Source: Caulobacter sp. (lineage in GTDB: Bacteria > Pseudomonadota > Alphaproteobacteria > Caulobacterales > Caulobacteraceae). Taken from it: a DNA stretch of 45,139 nucleotides. The stretch spans positions 1 to 45,139 of the forward strand of contig JAMFTA010000049.1 of NCBI GenBank assembly GCA_026225565.1. Reading direction: 5' to 3'. Under the pieces are notes generated by a model. That model was not told the DNA's origin. It did not search any database and worked only from the letters and a program-made list of their open reading frames with translations. Of the stretch, positions 37,777 to 45,139 are shown piece by piece (positions within the stretch are counted from its first letter, which is position 1; each line of letters starts with the position of its first letter). The position numbers were made by a program, and so were the translations under genes.

Positions 37777-39135
37777 TCATGAAGGAAGTCTGATGATGGC
37801 CCGAAGACCCCCCAGGGGGCTGCGATCGAGGGTGACGTCTCCGCCATGGCCGCGCGCCACGTCTCTGGCTATGGCGAGACCCAGGCCCACACCCTTGAGG
37901 TTCTGGTTGCGCGCCTCGTCCAACCGCGAGAACGGCCGAAAAGCTTCGTCATAGAGCTCTGCGGGGATGCCTGGCCCATCGTCATCCACCCTGACTTCGA
38001 TTCCGCCAGCAGGGTGGGTATGGCCGGTAATGGCCACTGTCTTACCGTGCATGGCCGCGTTCATGATGAGATTGGTCAAAGCCCGCTTTAGCGCTTGCGG
38101 CCGGACGTTGGCTTCGACGTCATCGGCAGCTTCGATTGCGATCGCCACGCCGGGGCGAACGGCGCCCTCGCTCACCGTTTCCAGCAGAGGACGAATTTTG
38201 ATGATCTGCACGGCCTCGCCGCCCTGCCCGCGAGCGAAGGCCAGATATTCGTCGATCATATGCTCCATTTCCGCCAGGTCGCGCTTAATGGATTCGACCC
38301 GGGGGGAAGGGGGGGTCAAGGCCGCCTCCAATTTCAATCGCGTAAGGGGGGTCCGAAGATCGTGGCTGACAGAGGCGAGCAGTACGGTGCGCTGATCGAT
38401 ATGTCGTTGGATGCGGCTCTTCATATTGAGAAAGGCTTGACCGGCTTGCCGCACCTCGCGGGCCCCATGAGGTTTGAAACGTTGATCGATTCCCTTGCCA
38501 AAGGCCTCCGCCGCCTCGGCAAGCCGCTCGATGGCGCGGACTTGATTGCGGATAAACAGGATGGTGACCCCGGTCAGGGTCAGGGTGGCCGCCGTCAGCC
38601 AAAGGATGAATATGTGTCCTCGGGCGGCGAAGGCGCGGTCGCGAGGCGCGATGATGCGCAGCACCCCGCCCCGCACCTTCACACGAATATCGATATAGGC
38701 CGGATAGCGGGTGCTATCGATGTAAAACGGCTCGGAGACTTGATCGTCCACTGCGGCGCGAAGGGCCGCGTCAAAGGCGGGAAATAACGTGCGACGCATG
38801 GCCGTTGGCAGGCTGCGGCCCGGCAGAAGGACGATCGACAGGGACTGATGCCGTTCGGCGCGCTCAGCGATATCCGCCGCCGTCTTCAAAGAGGGCGCCG
38901 CCTCATAGAGCGATACGTCCCATGCCACATCTCCAGCCAGGCTCTCGGAAAGCTGGTTGGTGACCGTCCGCCAATGAGCCTCGAAGAAGGCCCAGGTCAC
39001 CGCGCCTTGCATCACCACCACGGGCAATAGGATGATCAATAGGGAGCGGCCAAACAGCGAGGTTGGAACCAGCCGTTTAAGGAAACGCAGGTTCAGCAAC
39101 CGGCGAATCCGGCGGGGCGGTCGCCAGCGACTCAT
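37777..39135 (-). CDS. Sensor histidine kinase (EnvZ/CenK-like)
   Basis: 452 residues. TM1 is about 29-50 (RSLLIILLPVVVMQGAVTWA) and a periplasmic domain follows to about 172. TM2 is about 174-195 and a HAMP domain about 196-245. The HisKA H-box LASVSHDLRTPLTRLKLEA has His258. The HATPase_c domain has NLIMNAAMHG (N box), VDDDGPGIPAELYDE and GVGLGLAIARDVARGHGG. It is therefore a complete EnvZ-type envelope sensor. Its start overlaps the stop of the response regulator gene (TGATG), so the two are a cognate pair. Similarity to the alphaproteobacterial CenK/CenR envelope system is suggestive but not decisive. Confidence 0.93.
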   Translation of the reverse strand: MSRWRPPRRIRRLLNLRFLKRLVPTSLFGRSLLIILLPVVVMQGAVTWAFFEAHWRTVTNQLSESLAGDVAWDVSLYEAAPSLKTAADIAERAERHQSLSIVLLPGRSLPTAMRRTLFPAFDAALRAAVDDQVSEPFYIDSTRYPAYIDIRVKVRGGVLRIIAPRDRAFAARGHIFILWLTAATLTLTGVTILFIRNQVRAIERLAEAAEAFGKGIDQRFKPHGAREVRQAGQAFLNMKSRIQRHIDQRTVLLASVSHDLRTPLTRLKLEAALTPPSPRVESIKRDLAEMEHMIDEYLAFARGQGGEAVQIIKIRPLLETVSEGAVRPGVAIAIEAADDVEANVRPQALKRALTNLIMNAAMHGKTVAITGHTHPAGGIEVRVDDDGPGIPAELYDEAFRPFSRLDEARNQNLKGVGLGLAIARDVARGHGGDVTLDRSPLGGLRAIIRLPS

Positions 39136-39830
39136 CAGTCCGGCGCCAGCATATAGCCCACGCCGCGCACGGTCTGGATGTAGCGCGGGTTCTTGGGATC
39201 GGCCTCAATCTTGCGGCGAAGGCGTGTGACTTGCACGTCGATGGCCCTGGCCGAAGCGTCCACCGAGGCATCGCTGATCTCGCTGGCCAAATCGAAGCGA
39301 TCAATGGGCATGTCGCGACTTTGAGCCAAGCGCTTCAGCAGCTTCACCTCGCCCTCGGTCAACCGCACCGGCTCGTCACCCTCGAACAGTTCACATCGCT
39401 CAAGATCGAAAGTGAAGGCCCCCAAAGATACCCGCCCGCGCTCGCCTCCGCGTCCTTGGGTGCGGCGCAGAATCGCTTCGATGCGCAGCAACAACTCCTG
39501 GGGCTCGAACGGCTTGGACAGGTAGTCGTCCGCACCGACGGTGAGACCGCCGATCCGATCATCCGCCTCGCCCTTGGCGGTAAGTATCAGCACCGGGGTC
39601 CGGTCACGCTCACGCACCCAGCGGGTGAGAGACAGGCCGTCTTCCCCCGGCATCATCACGTCGAACACGGCCAGATCGAAGGTCAATTCGCTCATCAGCT
39701 TGCGCGCCCGCGCCGCGTCGGGGGCGGCGGTGACCCGAAAGCCCGCTCGCGCCAGATATTCCTTCAAAAGCTCGCGGATGCGGTCATCGTCATCCACGAT
39801 CAAAAGGTGGCGTCCCGCCATGGCGGTCAT
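39135..39830 (-). CDS. OmpR-family response regulator
   Basis: 231 residues. The receiver has the acidic pocket IVDDDDRIRE, phospho-acceptor Asp57 (VFDVMMPGEDG) and Lys in YLSKPFEP. The C-terminal winged helix ends with DVQVTRLRRKIEADPKNPRY, then IQTVRGVGYML. It is a full OmpR/PhoB type regulator, partner of the kinase downstream. The ATG at 39830 overlaps the MarR stop (ATGA); an internal ATG at 39821 is possible. The pattern DDDDRIRELLKEYLAR resembles CenR/OmpR proteins of alphaproteobacteria. Confidence 0.94.
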   Translation of the reverse strand: MTAMAGRHLLIVDDDDRIRELLKEYLARAGFRVTAAPDAARARKLMSELTFDLAVFDVMMPGEDGLSLTRWVRERDRTPVLILTAKGEADDRIGGLTVGADDYLSKPFEPQELLLRIEAILRRTQGRGGERGRVSLGAFTFDLERCELFEGDEPVRLTEGEVKLLKRLAQSRDMPIDRFDLASEISDASVDASARAIDVQVTRLRRKIEADPKNPRYIQTVRGVGYMLAPD

Positions 39831-40324
39831 GATGGGCTTCCTATCCGTCGGGCGGCTCGAGGACCCGCGACAGCGGCCATGATCCTGCGCGCGCCGAGCA
39901 CCGCATCCAGACCACCGTCTCGAAAGGCGGCTGAAAGATGAGCGCGCATACGATTAGCGATCTTGGCCTCGAACGCAGCGCCGGCCTCGGTCAGCACCGT
40001 CGGGCGGCGGCGGGCGTCCTCCACATTGGCGGTCGTCTCCGCGTACCCGGCCTCGATCAAATCCCGAAGGACGCGGCTGGCGCCCTGTTTAGAGAGGCCC
40101 GTCAGTCGGGTCAGATCGTTGACCCCAAGCCCGGGGCGACGCTTCAGTAGGAAGGCGGCTCGAAAATGGCCACGCCCCAGCTTGTGCGGCTCGCCGTCTA
40201 AGGCCGGGTCGGCGGCCATCCAGAGGGCGGCCTCCGCCAGCAGGAACTGCTCCAGAGCCGAGTCGAGCTCTTCAGCTCGCAGGATCAGGCGCGGATCGGC
40301 GGCGGGAGGGAGGGCGGCGTTCAC
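39827..40324 (-). CDS. MarR-family transcriptional regulator
   Basis: 165 residues. The winged HTH FLLKRRPGLGVNDLTRLTGL, SKQGASRVLRDLIEAGYAET and DARRRPTVLTEAGAAFEAK (wing) are typical of MarR. It is the first gene of a three-gene overlapping operon with the response regulator and histidine kinase; a MarR protein leading a two-component operon is conserved in many alphaproteobacteria. It may bind its own promoter in the 80-90 bases it shares with the divergent ilvE-like gene. Confidence 0.9.
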   Translation of the reverse strand: MNAALPPAADPRLILRAEELDSALEQFLLAEAALWMAADPALDGEPHKLGRGHFRAAFLLKRRPGLGVNDLTRLTGLSKQGASRVLRDLIEAGYAETTANVEDARRRPTVLTEAGAAFEAKIANRMRAHLSAAFRDGGLDAVLGARRIMAAVAGPRAARRIGSPS

Positions 40325-40407
40325 GCGCTAAACCTGAGGCCGACGATTGACGGAACTTTGTCCGAGGCGTCTAAAGACGACGTTTTATTCAGATCAAAGG
40401 TGAAAAC

Positions 40408-41301
40408 TTGCCTGGAATGCCCGCACCCTTCGACGATCGCGACGGCTGGATCTGGATTGACGGGCAGTTCGTGCCCTGGCGCGAGGCGAAAATCCACGTA
40501 CTCACCCATGCCTTGCACTACGCCTCCAGCGTCTTTGAAGGCGAAAGGCTATATGGCGGCGAAATTTTCAAGCTCACCCCGCACACCAAGCGCCTCTTCC
40601 GGTCCGCCGAACTGCTGGACATGCAGATTCCCTTCACGGTGGACGAGATCGACGACGCCTGCAAGGAAACCTGCCGACGCAATGGCCTCACCGATGGCTA
40701 TGTGCGGCCGTTCGCCTGGCGCGGCGCGGAGGTGATGGGCGTGGCGTCTAAGGGCTCCAAGGTGCACGTGGCTATCGCCGCGTGGGAATGGCCAAGCTAC
40801 TTCGACCCAGAACAGAAGAAAAAGGGTATCCGCGTCGGCTGGTCCAAATGGAAGCGGCCGTCCCCGGAAACCATCCCCTCCGAAGCCAAGGCGGCCGGTC
40901 TCTATATGATCTGCACCCTCTCTAAGGACGCCGCTGAGCGAGCGGGATACGCTGACGCGCTCATGCTCGATTATCGGGGCTATGTGGCCGAATGCACCGG
41001 CGCCAACATCTTCTTCATCAAGGATGGCGTGATCCACACGCCTACGCCCGACTGCTTCCTGAATGGGCTGACCCGGCTGACGGTGATCGATCTGGCGCGC
41101 TGGCGGGGATTCGAGGTGGTGGAGCGCCACATCCAGCCGGAAGAGCTCGGCGATTTCACCGAATGTTTCATCACCGGCTCGGCCGCCGAGGTCACCCCGG
41201 TGTCGGAGATCGGCGACAACCGCTTCACCCCCGGCAACATCTCCCTTTCCTTGATGGACGACTACGCCAAGCTGGTGCGGCGCGAACTGACCATGGCCTA
41301 A
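40408..41301 (+). CDS. ilvE: Branched-chain amino-acid aminotransferase
   Basis: 297 residues if the TTG at 40408 is used (AAAGG 7 bases upstream); the ATG at 40417 is the alternative but lacks spacing. Motifs: LTHALHYASSVFEGERLYGG, YVRPFAWRGAEVMGV, the PLP lysine in SEAKAAGLYMICTLSK, ADALMLDYRGYVAECTGANI and ECFITGSAAEVTPVSEI. All catalytic elements are intact. It transfers the amino group between glutamate and the keto acids of Leu, Ile and Val. It is divergent from the MarR gene. Confidence 0.93.
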   Translation: MPGMPAPFDDRDGWIWIDGQFVPWREAKIHVLTHALHYASSVFEGERLYGGEIFKLTPHTKRLFRSAELLDMQIPFTVDEIDDACKETCRRNGLTDGYVRPFAWRGAEVMGVASKGSKVHVAIAAWEWPSYFDPEQKKKGIRVGWSKWKRPSPETIPSEAKAAGLYMICTLSKDAAERAGYADALMLDYRGYVAECTGANIFFIKDGVIHTPTPDCFLNGLTRLTVIDLARWRGFEVVERHIQPEELGDFTECFITGSAAEVTPVSEIGDNRFTPGNISLSLMDDYAKLVRRELTMA

Positions 41302-41316
41302 GCGGGGGGCCTGGAC

Positions 41317-42132
41317 CTACTTCTGCAACTGGATGAAGGGCGTCCCGCCGGACGTGACTTGGGGCAAGTGGCCGTCCCACTTCTCGATCGCCCGCAGTTG
41401 CAGCACCGATGGGTTGGAGCGCAGGACGTCGCCCTGCACCTGGATCGCCTTGGCCTCGCCCTCGGCCTCGGCGATGCGTTGCTGGGCTTCGGCCTGGACG
41501 GTGGCGACCTGGGCCTGGGCGGCCAGGGCATGTTGCTCATTGGCGATCTTGTTGTTGATCTGGGTCAAGACCACGTCCGGCACCCGCACGTTGCCGGCCC
41601 AAAACAGCTTCTCCACATTCAGGCCATAGGGCGCGAAATAGTTGGCCACGTCGGACTGCACACTGTTGAGCAGTTCTTGTTTGCGCGGACCGTAGATTTC
41701 TTCCACCCCCATGGCCGCCGCCCGGTTGACGAGGGCGTTGCGGATGGCGTTGCGAAGTGGGCCTGAGATGATCCCCTGCGCGTCGGTCCGGTATTTCTGG
41801 AAGAGCTTGGGGGCGAGCACCGTGCTGACCGAATAGCTGACGGCGATATCGGCGGTGAGCCCAAGGCCATTCTTGTCCTGGAAGTTGAACTCCTCGTTGC
41901 TCACCGCGCCCTCCGACCCGCTGCGGGTGTAGGTGTAGGTGTTGGTGAACACGGGATATTCGTAGATGTTGGTGCCAAACGGGGTGAAATAGGTGCCGAC
42001 GCTCAAGGCCTGGTTGCTGACGCCCGCGTCCGAGCCGTATTGGTTGACCTTGATGCCGACATGCCCGGGTTTTACCTGGCCGCAACCGGCGAGCGCCAAG
42101 CACGACGCGCCGAGAATCATGAGCTTTTTCAT
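41317..42132 (-). CDS. SPFH/prohibitin-like lipoprotein
   Basis: 271 residues. The signal peptide ends in a lipobox (CLALAGCG, Cys about 17), so the protein is membrane-anchored by lipid outside the cytoplasm. The body is an SPFH domain (FQDKNGLGLTADIAVSYSV, YRTDAQGIISGPLRNAIRNA) followed by an Ala/Glu/Gln helix (QAQVATVQAEAQQRIAEAEG) and a short C-terminus. Stomatin/prohibitin proteins usually use a TM helix; lipid anchoring is less common and also occurs in some phage-encoded prohibitins. Its start overlaps the stop of a small two-TM protein gene (ATGA at 42129-42132). Confidence 0.88.
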   Translation of the reverse strand: MKKLMILGASCLALAGCGQVKPGHVGIKVNQYGSDAGVSNQALSVGTYFTPFGTNIYEYPVFTNTYTYTRSGSEGAVSNEEFNFQDKNGLGLTADIAVSYSVSTVLAPKLFQKYRTDAQGIISGPLRNAIRNALVNRAAAMGVEEIYGPRKQELLNSVQSDVANYFAPYGLNVEKLFWAGNVRVPDVVLTQINNKIANEQHALAAQAQVATVQAEAQQRIAEAEGEAKAIQVQGDVLRSNPSVLQLRAIEKWDGHLPQVTSGGTPFIQLQK

Positions 42133-42449
42133 TTGGTTTCGACTTCAAAAGGTCGGGTGCGCGGGATGTCGCGCTTGGATTGGTTAAAGGTCTTGACGTC
42201 TTCCCAGAGCTGAAACGCCAGCCAAAGGGCTGCGCTGAGGGCTATGACCAGACAAGCCACGCCGCCAAGCAGGGCCAAGTCTTGATGTAGGTTGACTAGG
42301 TCTGGGCCCCAAACGCGGAGCAACAGGAAATCGACCATCGCAACGACGACCACCTTGCACCCCACGCGGATGACGAAGCGGCGTGTCAGCCTGATGCGCG
42401 CGTCGGCGGTTTGGTCAAGAACAGTCGGCTTTCGCCCGCCGTTCAACAT
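42129..42449 (-). CDS. Small two-helix membrane protein, partner of the SPFH lipoprotein
   Basis: 106 residues from the ATG at 42449; the frame is open to 42488. Two hydrophobic segments (VGCKVVVVAMVDFLLLRVWG and LALLGGVACLVIALSAALWL) are followed by a basic tail. Its stop overlaps the SPFH start, so the two are co-translated and may form a membrane complex. No family is recognised. The AT-rich stretch 42485-42520 upstream could be its promoter. Confidence 0.7.
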   Translation of the reverse strand: MLNGGRKPTVLDQTADARIRLTRRFVIRVGCKVVVVAMVDFLLLRVWGPDLVNLHQDLALLGGVACLVIALSAALWLAFQLWEDVKTFNQSKRDIPRTRPFEVETK

Positions 42450-42518
42450 CGTGCAGCACCTTAGCCTTGGTGAGGAACGACCTAACACCTGGGCTGAAAA
42501 AGTATAATAAAATTTCCT

Positions 42519-43130
42519 TTATGCCGTGCGCAGAGCCCTTGCCGCGCCACGCGCATATTCCACCCCCGTCCAGAGGGTTAAAAGGGCGGCGATCCACAAA
42601 AGGGTGTGGGCGATAAGCCGGGCAGGGCCGCCTTCCGCAGCGATCGCCGCCAGCATCTCAAGGGAGAGCGCCACGAGTTGGAGGGTGGTCTTCCATTTGG
42701 CCAAGAGGGTGACCGGCAGTTTGACGCCTCGGGGCGCGATGCCTTCGCGCATCCCGGAAACGAACATCTCGCGAAAGAGGATCAAAAACCCAGGAACGGC
42801 GATAGCGCCGGAAGGCTCCAGCACCACAAGGCCAATGATGGCCGCGGCGATGGCGATCTTGTCGGCGATGGGATCCAAGATCACCCCCCAGGGCGAGGTG
42901 GCTTGCAGTTTTCTCGCCAGCCAACCGTCGAAATAGTCGGTAATCGCGGCTATGGCGAATAGGATGAAGCCGATGATCAGAAGCGTTGTTTGTGTTTCCC
43001 GATCCGGCGCGCCGATTTGTCCTGGCAGGGCGCCAGCCGCATCGGCGAGAAGGAAAAACACCAGCACGGAAAGGGCGATGCGCGCGACGGTCAGCGCGTT
43101 CGGCACACCCTTGGTCCATTCGCTTGCCAT
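42519..43130 (-). CDS. pgsA: CDP-diacylglycerol--glycerol-3-phosphate 3-phosphatidyltransferase
   Basis: 203 residues from the ATG at 43130 (AGAGG 8 bases upstream); a GTG at 43139 is possible. The CDP-alcohol phosphotransferase motif D-x2-D-G-x2-A-R-x8-G-x3-D-x3-D is exact: DYFDGWLARKLQATSPWGVI, then LDPIADK. About five helices. It makes phosphatidylglycerol phosphate in the inner membrane, the first committed step to PG and cardiolipin, and is an essential housekeeping gene. Confidence 0.94.
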   Translation of the reverse strand: MASEWTKGVPNALTVARIALSVLVFFLLADAAGALPGQIGAPDRETQTTLLIIGFILFAIAAITDYFDGWLARKLQATSPWGVILDPIADKIAIAAAIIGLVVLEPSGAIAVPGFLILFREMFVSGMREGIAPRGVKLPVTLLAKWKTTLQLVALSLEMLAAIAAEGGPARLIAHTLLWIAALLTLWTGVEYARGAARALRTA

Positions 43131-43178
43131 TCCCGCCACCTCTTGCTGTTCACCTACCCTAACGCATGAAACAGCAAA

Positions 43179-44117
43179 TTAGGCGGCGGTCACGCCAAGA
43201 GCACTGAGTAATGAGGACGCCTTCAAGGTCGAGAAGACCTGGGCGCTCGCCTGAAGAGCGGCTTGGGCGAGGGCAAGGTTGGTGGCGGCGGTGGCCGGAT
43301 CGGCGTCGGTGAGGTCGCCGAGGGTGTTGGTCAGGGTGGACTGTTGGTCCTTCAAGGATGTCTGGGACGCAGCGACCTGGGTTTGCACGAGGCCATTGGC
43401 CGCCACCGCACTGTTGGCGGAGGCATAGGCGGTGTCGAAACTCGATAGAACGCCTTGCAAAAAGGTGGTCTGTGCCGACGTCAGCGTACCCGAGAGGGGG
43501 CCGTTGGGACCCGCCGAATAGGCCTGGACGGTCTGCAAGGCGGTGAACAGGGGCGTGGCCACGTCGCTCGCCAGCACGCCGGTCGTGGTCGTGGTGGTGT
43601 CGTTCAAGCGGCTAACGGCCTTGGTTTGGTCGTTGGTGAAAACGCCGGCGACGCCAGGAGCGGCTGTAAGATCCGCAAGCGTCGATGCGTTGACGGGCGC
43701 GGTCGATGTCTGGCCGCCAGCGAAAAGGTATTTTCCGTTGTACTGGGTGTTCAGCGCGCTGTTGGCTTCGCTGAATTGACTTTGCAGCGAGGTCATCAGC
43801 GCTGTGGCGTCGCCGTTCGCCAGCGCCTCGGCAACGGCTGTCCGCGAGTTCTGAGTCGCAGTGGCGACGCTGGAAAGCGCCTGATCCTGGGCCGTCAACT
43901 TGTCCGTAAGCTGAGAGCCGTTGGCCACATAGGTGGTGATCCGCGTCTGCAGGCTGCGGGTGGCCGTCAGCGCGTCGGCCTGGGAGGCGTAGCCTTCCAG
44001 GTCGTTCGCCAGCTTGCCGGTGGTGACCTGCTGTTGGGCGACGCTTTGGGCGTTCTGGGAGCTGACGATGCTCAGCAGCACCGACTGGTAGCTTGAGGCG
44101 GAGGAGATGCGTTCCAT
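43179..44117 (-). CDS. flgL: Flagellar hook-filament junction protein FlgL
   Basis: 312 residues. The N-terminal flagellin-like helix (RISSASSYQSVLLSIVSSQN, then QVTTGKLANDLEGYASQADA) and C-terminal helix (LTNTLGDLTDADPATAATNL, ALAQAALQASAQVFSTLK) are typical of FlgL/HAP3. The middle is a Thr/Ala-rich domain with YLFAGGQT. It has no signal peptide and is exported by the flagellar type III system. It starts 8 bases after the flgK stop, the usual flgK-flgL order. Confidence 0.92.
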   Translation of the reverse strand: MERISSASSYQSVLLSIVSSQNAQSVAQQQVTTGKLANDLEGYASQADALTATRSLQTRITTYVANGSQLTDKLTAQDQALSSVATATQNSRTAVAEALANGDATALMTSLQSQFSEANSALNTQYNGKYLFAGGQTSTAPVNASTLADLTAAPGVAGVFTNDQTKAVSRLNDTTTTTTGVLASDVATPLFTALQTVQAYSAGPNGPLSGTLTSAQTTFLQGVLSSFDTAYASANSAVAANGLVQTQVAASQTSLKDQQSTLTNTLGDLTDADPATAATNLALAQAALQASAQVFSTLKASSLLSALGVTAA

Positions 44118-44125
44118 GGTCAGTG

Positions 44126-45139
44126 TCAGTTCCCTGTCATGCCAAGAAGCGTGGCGTAGAGGTCGTTGGCCGCCTGAACCATTCTGGCGGATGCATTGTA
44201 CGCCTGCTGATAGGTGGTCAGGTTGATCAGCTCTTGGTCGATGCTGACACCCTCGGTGGAAGAAAGCTGAGCGGTGGCGTTGGTGGCGACGGTTGTAGCC
44301 GCGGTCTTGGCCGTGGCCGCCGCCGACGCCTTGTTGGCGATCACCGAACTGATGGAGGAGGCGTAGTTCGAAAGCGTAGAGGTCGAAGCCGAAACGCCGC
44401 TGACAGCAGCGAAACTCTGGGTGGCCAACCCCGCCTGGGCCAGGGCGTCCGCGCCGGACGCATCGCCCGACGCCAAGGCCGCTGTCCCAGCGGCGGCCGA
44501 CAGGTTGAGTTTGGCGACGGCGAGATAGTTCGTGTTCTGCACGATATCGTTGCGGACGGCGAAGGTGGTGGTTGCTGCGGCGCGGGTCGCCGCGCCGATG
44601 CCAAAGAGCTGGCTCACCGAAACGCCGGCAGAGGTGCTCGACGTTGAGTCGGCGACAACGGACAGGCTGTTTCCGGTGATCCTTGGCGTAAAACTCAGCG
44701 CGCCATTTCCGTCCAGAGAGAAGGAGCCATAGAGGCCGACCGCATTATTGGCGTTCAAGGCGCTCATCAGATCGGCCACGGTGCCGCCCGGAGGCGTGGT
44801 CACCGTCACGTCCTGAATCTTGTTGCCGTTGGTGTCGGACAACCGAAGCGTCAGGCTTTCCCCCGGGGGAAAGCCCGATGGGTCGGTGGCGGATAGGCCG
44901 GTGTTATAGTGGGTGAAGGCGCTGGAAGTGACCAGGTTGTTCATCCCAAAGAACTGGGAAAACCCCTGGCCCGCCTTGGAGGCGGGCGTTGTCGCGTCGT
45001 CCTGGATGGCTATGCCGTCGGCGGCGCCGCCGGACGACAAGCTGAGGGCGCCGTTCGTAAATGTCGCCGAGCCGGGGTACAGGGCGCTGTTCAAGGTCGC
45101 TAGGAATCTTACAGACGTGAAGATGGTCGGCGCTCCCCC
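44126..45139 (-). CDS. flgK: Flagellar hook-associated protein FlgK, N-terminus outside window
   Basis: The frame is open from the window edge to the stop at 44126 (337 codons). The C-terminal signature VSIDQELINLTTYQQAYNAS, then ARMVQAANDLYATLLGM, is diagnostic of FlgK/HAP1. The upstream part (LTLRLSDTNGNKIQDVTVTT) belongs to the variable middle domain. It joins hook and filament together with FlgL. The start lies beyond 45139. Confidence 0.93.
   Translation of the reverse strand, partial: GGAPTIFTSVRFLATLNSALYPGSATFTNGALSLSSGGAADGIAIQDDATTPASKAGQGFSQFFGMNNLVTSSAFTHYNTGLSATDPSGFPPGESLTLRLSDTNGNKIQDVTVTTPPGGTVADLMSALNANNAVGLYGSFSLDGNGALSFTPRITGNSLSVVADSTSSTSAGVSVSQLFGIGAATRAAATTTFAVRNDIVQNTNYLAVAKLNLSAAAGTAALASGDASGADALAQAGLATQSFAAVSGVSASTSTLSNYASSISSVIANKASAAATAKTAATTVATNATAQLSSTEGVSIDQELINLTTYQQAYNASARMVQAANDLYATLLGMTGN

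Noticed and set aside
37646-37954. A 102-codon plus-strand ORF at the end of the histidine kinase
   Set aside because: It overlaps the kinase HATPase domain antisense and has an Arg/Pro-rich shadow composition.
39135-40324. Naming the two-component pair cenR/cenK outright
   Set aside because: The resemblance is limited to short motifs, and several OmpR/EnvZ-type pairs in this order look alike; an alignment would be needed.

Overview
The window reads as chromosomal DNA of a high-GC alphaproteobacterium, most likely a member of the Caulobacteraceae (Caulobacter/Phenylobacterium-like). This rests on the flgL/flgK pair, a PAS_5 protein of the MopJ type, the style of the assimilatory nitrate cluster, and alphaproteobacterial promoters. 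No species name can be given from sequence alone. Genes are densely packed, and many overlap by ATGA or TGATG.

Layout. 1-9.9 kb: a soluble chemoreceptor-hairpin protein (partial), a class IV aminotransferase coupled to a sulfotransferase-like protein, a DUF885 peptidase, an M24 peptidase, an amino-acid permease, a bile-acid/sodium-symporter-type transporter and a small CusF-like periplasmic protein. Together these suggest peptide and amino-acid scavenging. 10-19.3 kb: a complete assimilatory nitrate/nitrite block. It runs nasT-nasS (sensor/antiterminator), a structured leader, a NarK-type transporter, nirB, nirD, the molybdopterin nitrate reductase and the SUMT gene for siroheme. An NRAMP-like metal transporter follows.

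20.9-28.15 kb: a 7.25 kb integrated island, and the main discovery of this window. It is bounded by 13-bp direct repeats lying in the anticodon loop of a host tRNA-Leu(UAA) gene. The host tRNA is cut into a 3' half (left end) and a 5' half (right end). The island carries a tyrosine recombinase and, directly downstream of it, a complete second tRNA-Leu(UAA). That gene has its own promoter and a 215-nt group I intron placed exactly where the recombination core would be. I infer that the element destroys an essential tRNA gene, supplies a spare, and that the intron makes the spare unrecognisable as an attachment site. The cargo is a DUF1778/GNAT toxin-antitoxin pair, a truncated HTH antitoxin, a hipBA pair with three operator palindromes, and an AT-rich two-TM/coiled-coil gene broken from its C-terminal domain by a frameshift.

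28.3-45.1 kb: ordinary chromosome again. It holds a GMC oxidoreductase, a PAS_5 protein, a secreted Ser-rich protein, mnmA, a Gln/Ala-rich lipoprotein, an acetyl-CoA acetyltransferase, a pirin with an Lrp-type regulator, a MarR/response-regulator/histidine-kinase operon, a branched-chain aminotransferase, an SPFH lipoprotein with a small membrane partner, pgsA, flgL and the 3' part of flgK. No CRISPR array, rRNA or insertion sequence was seen.
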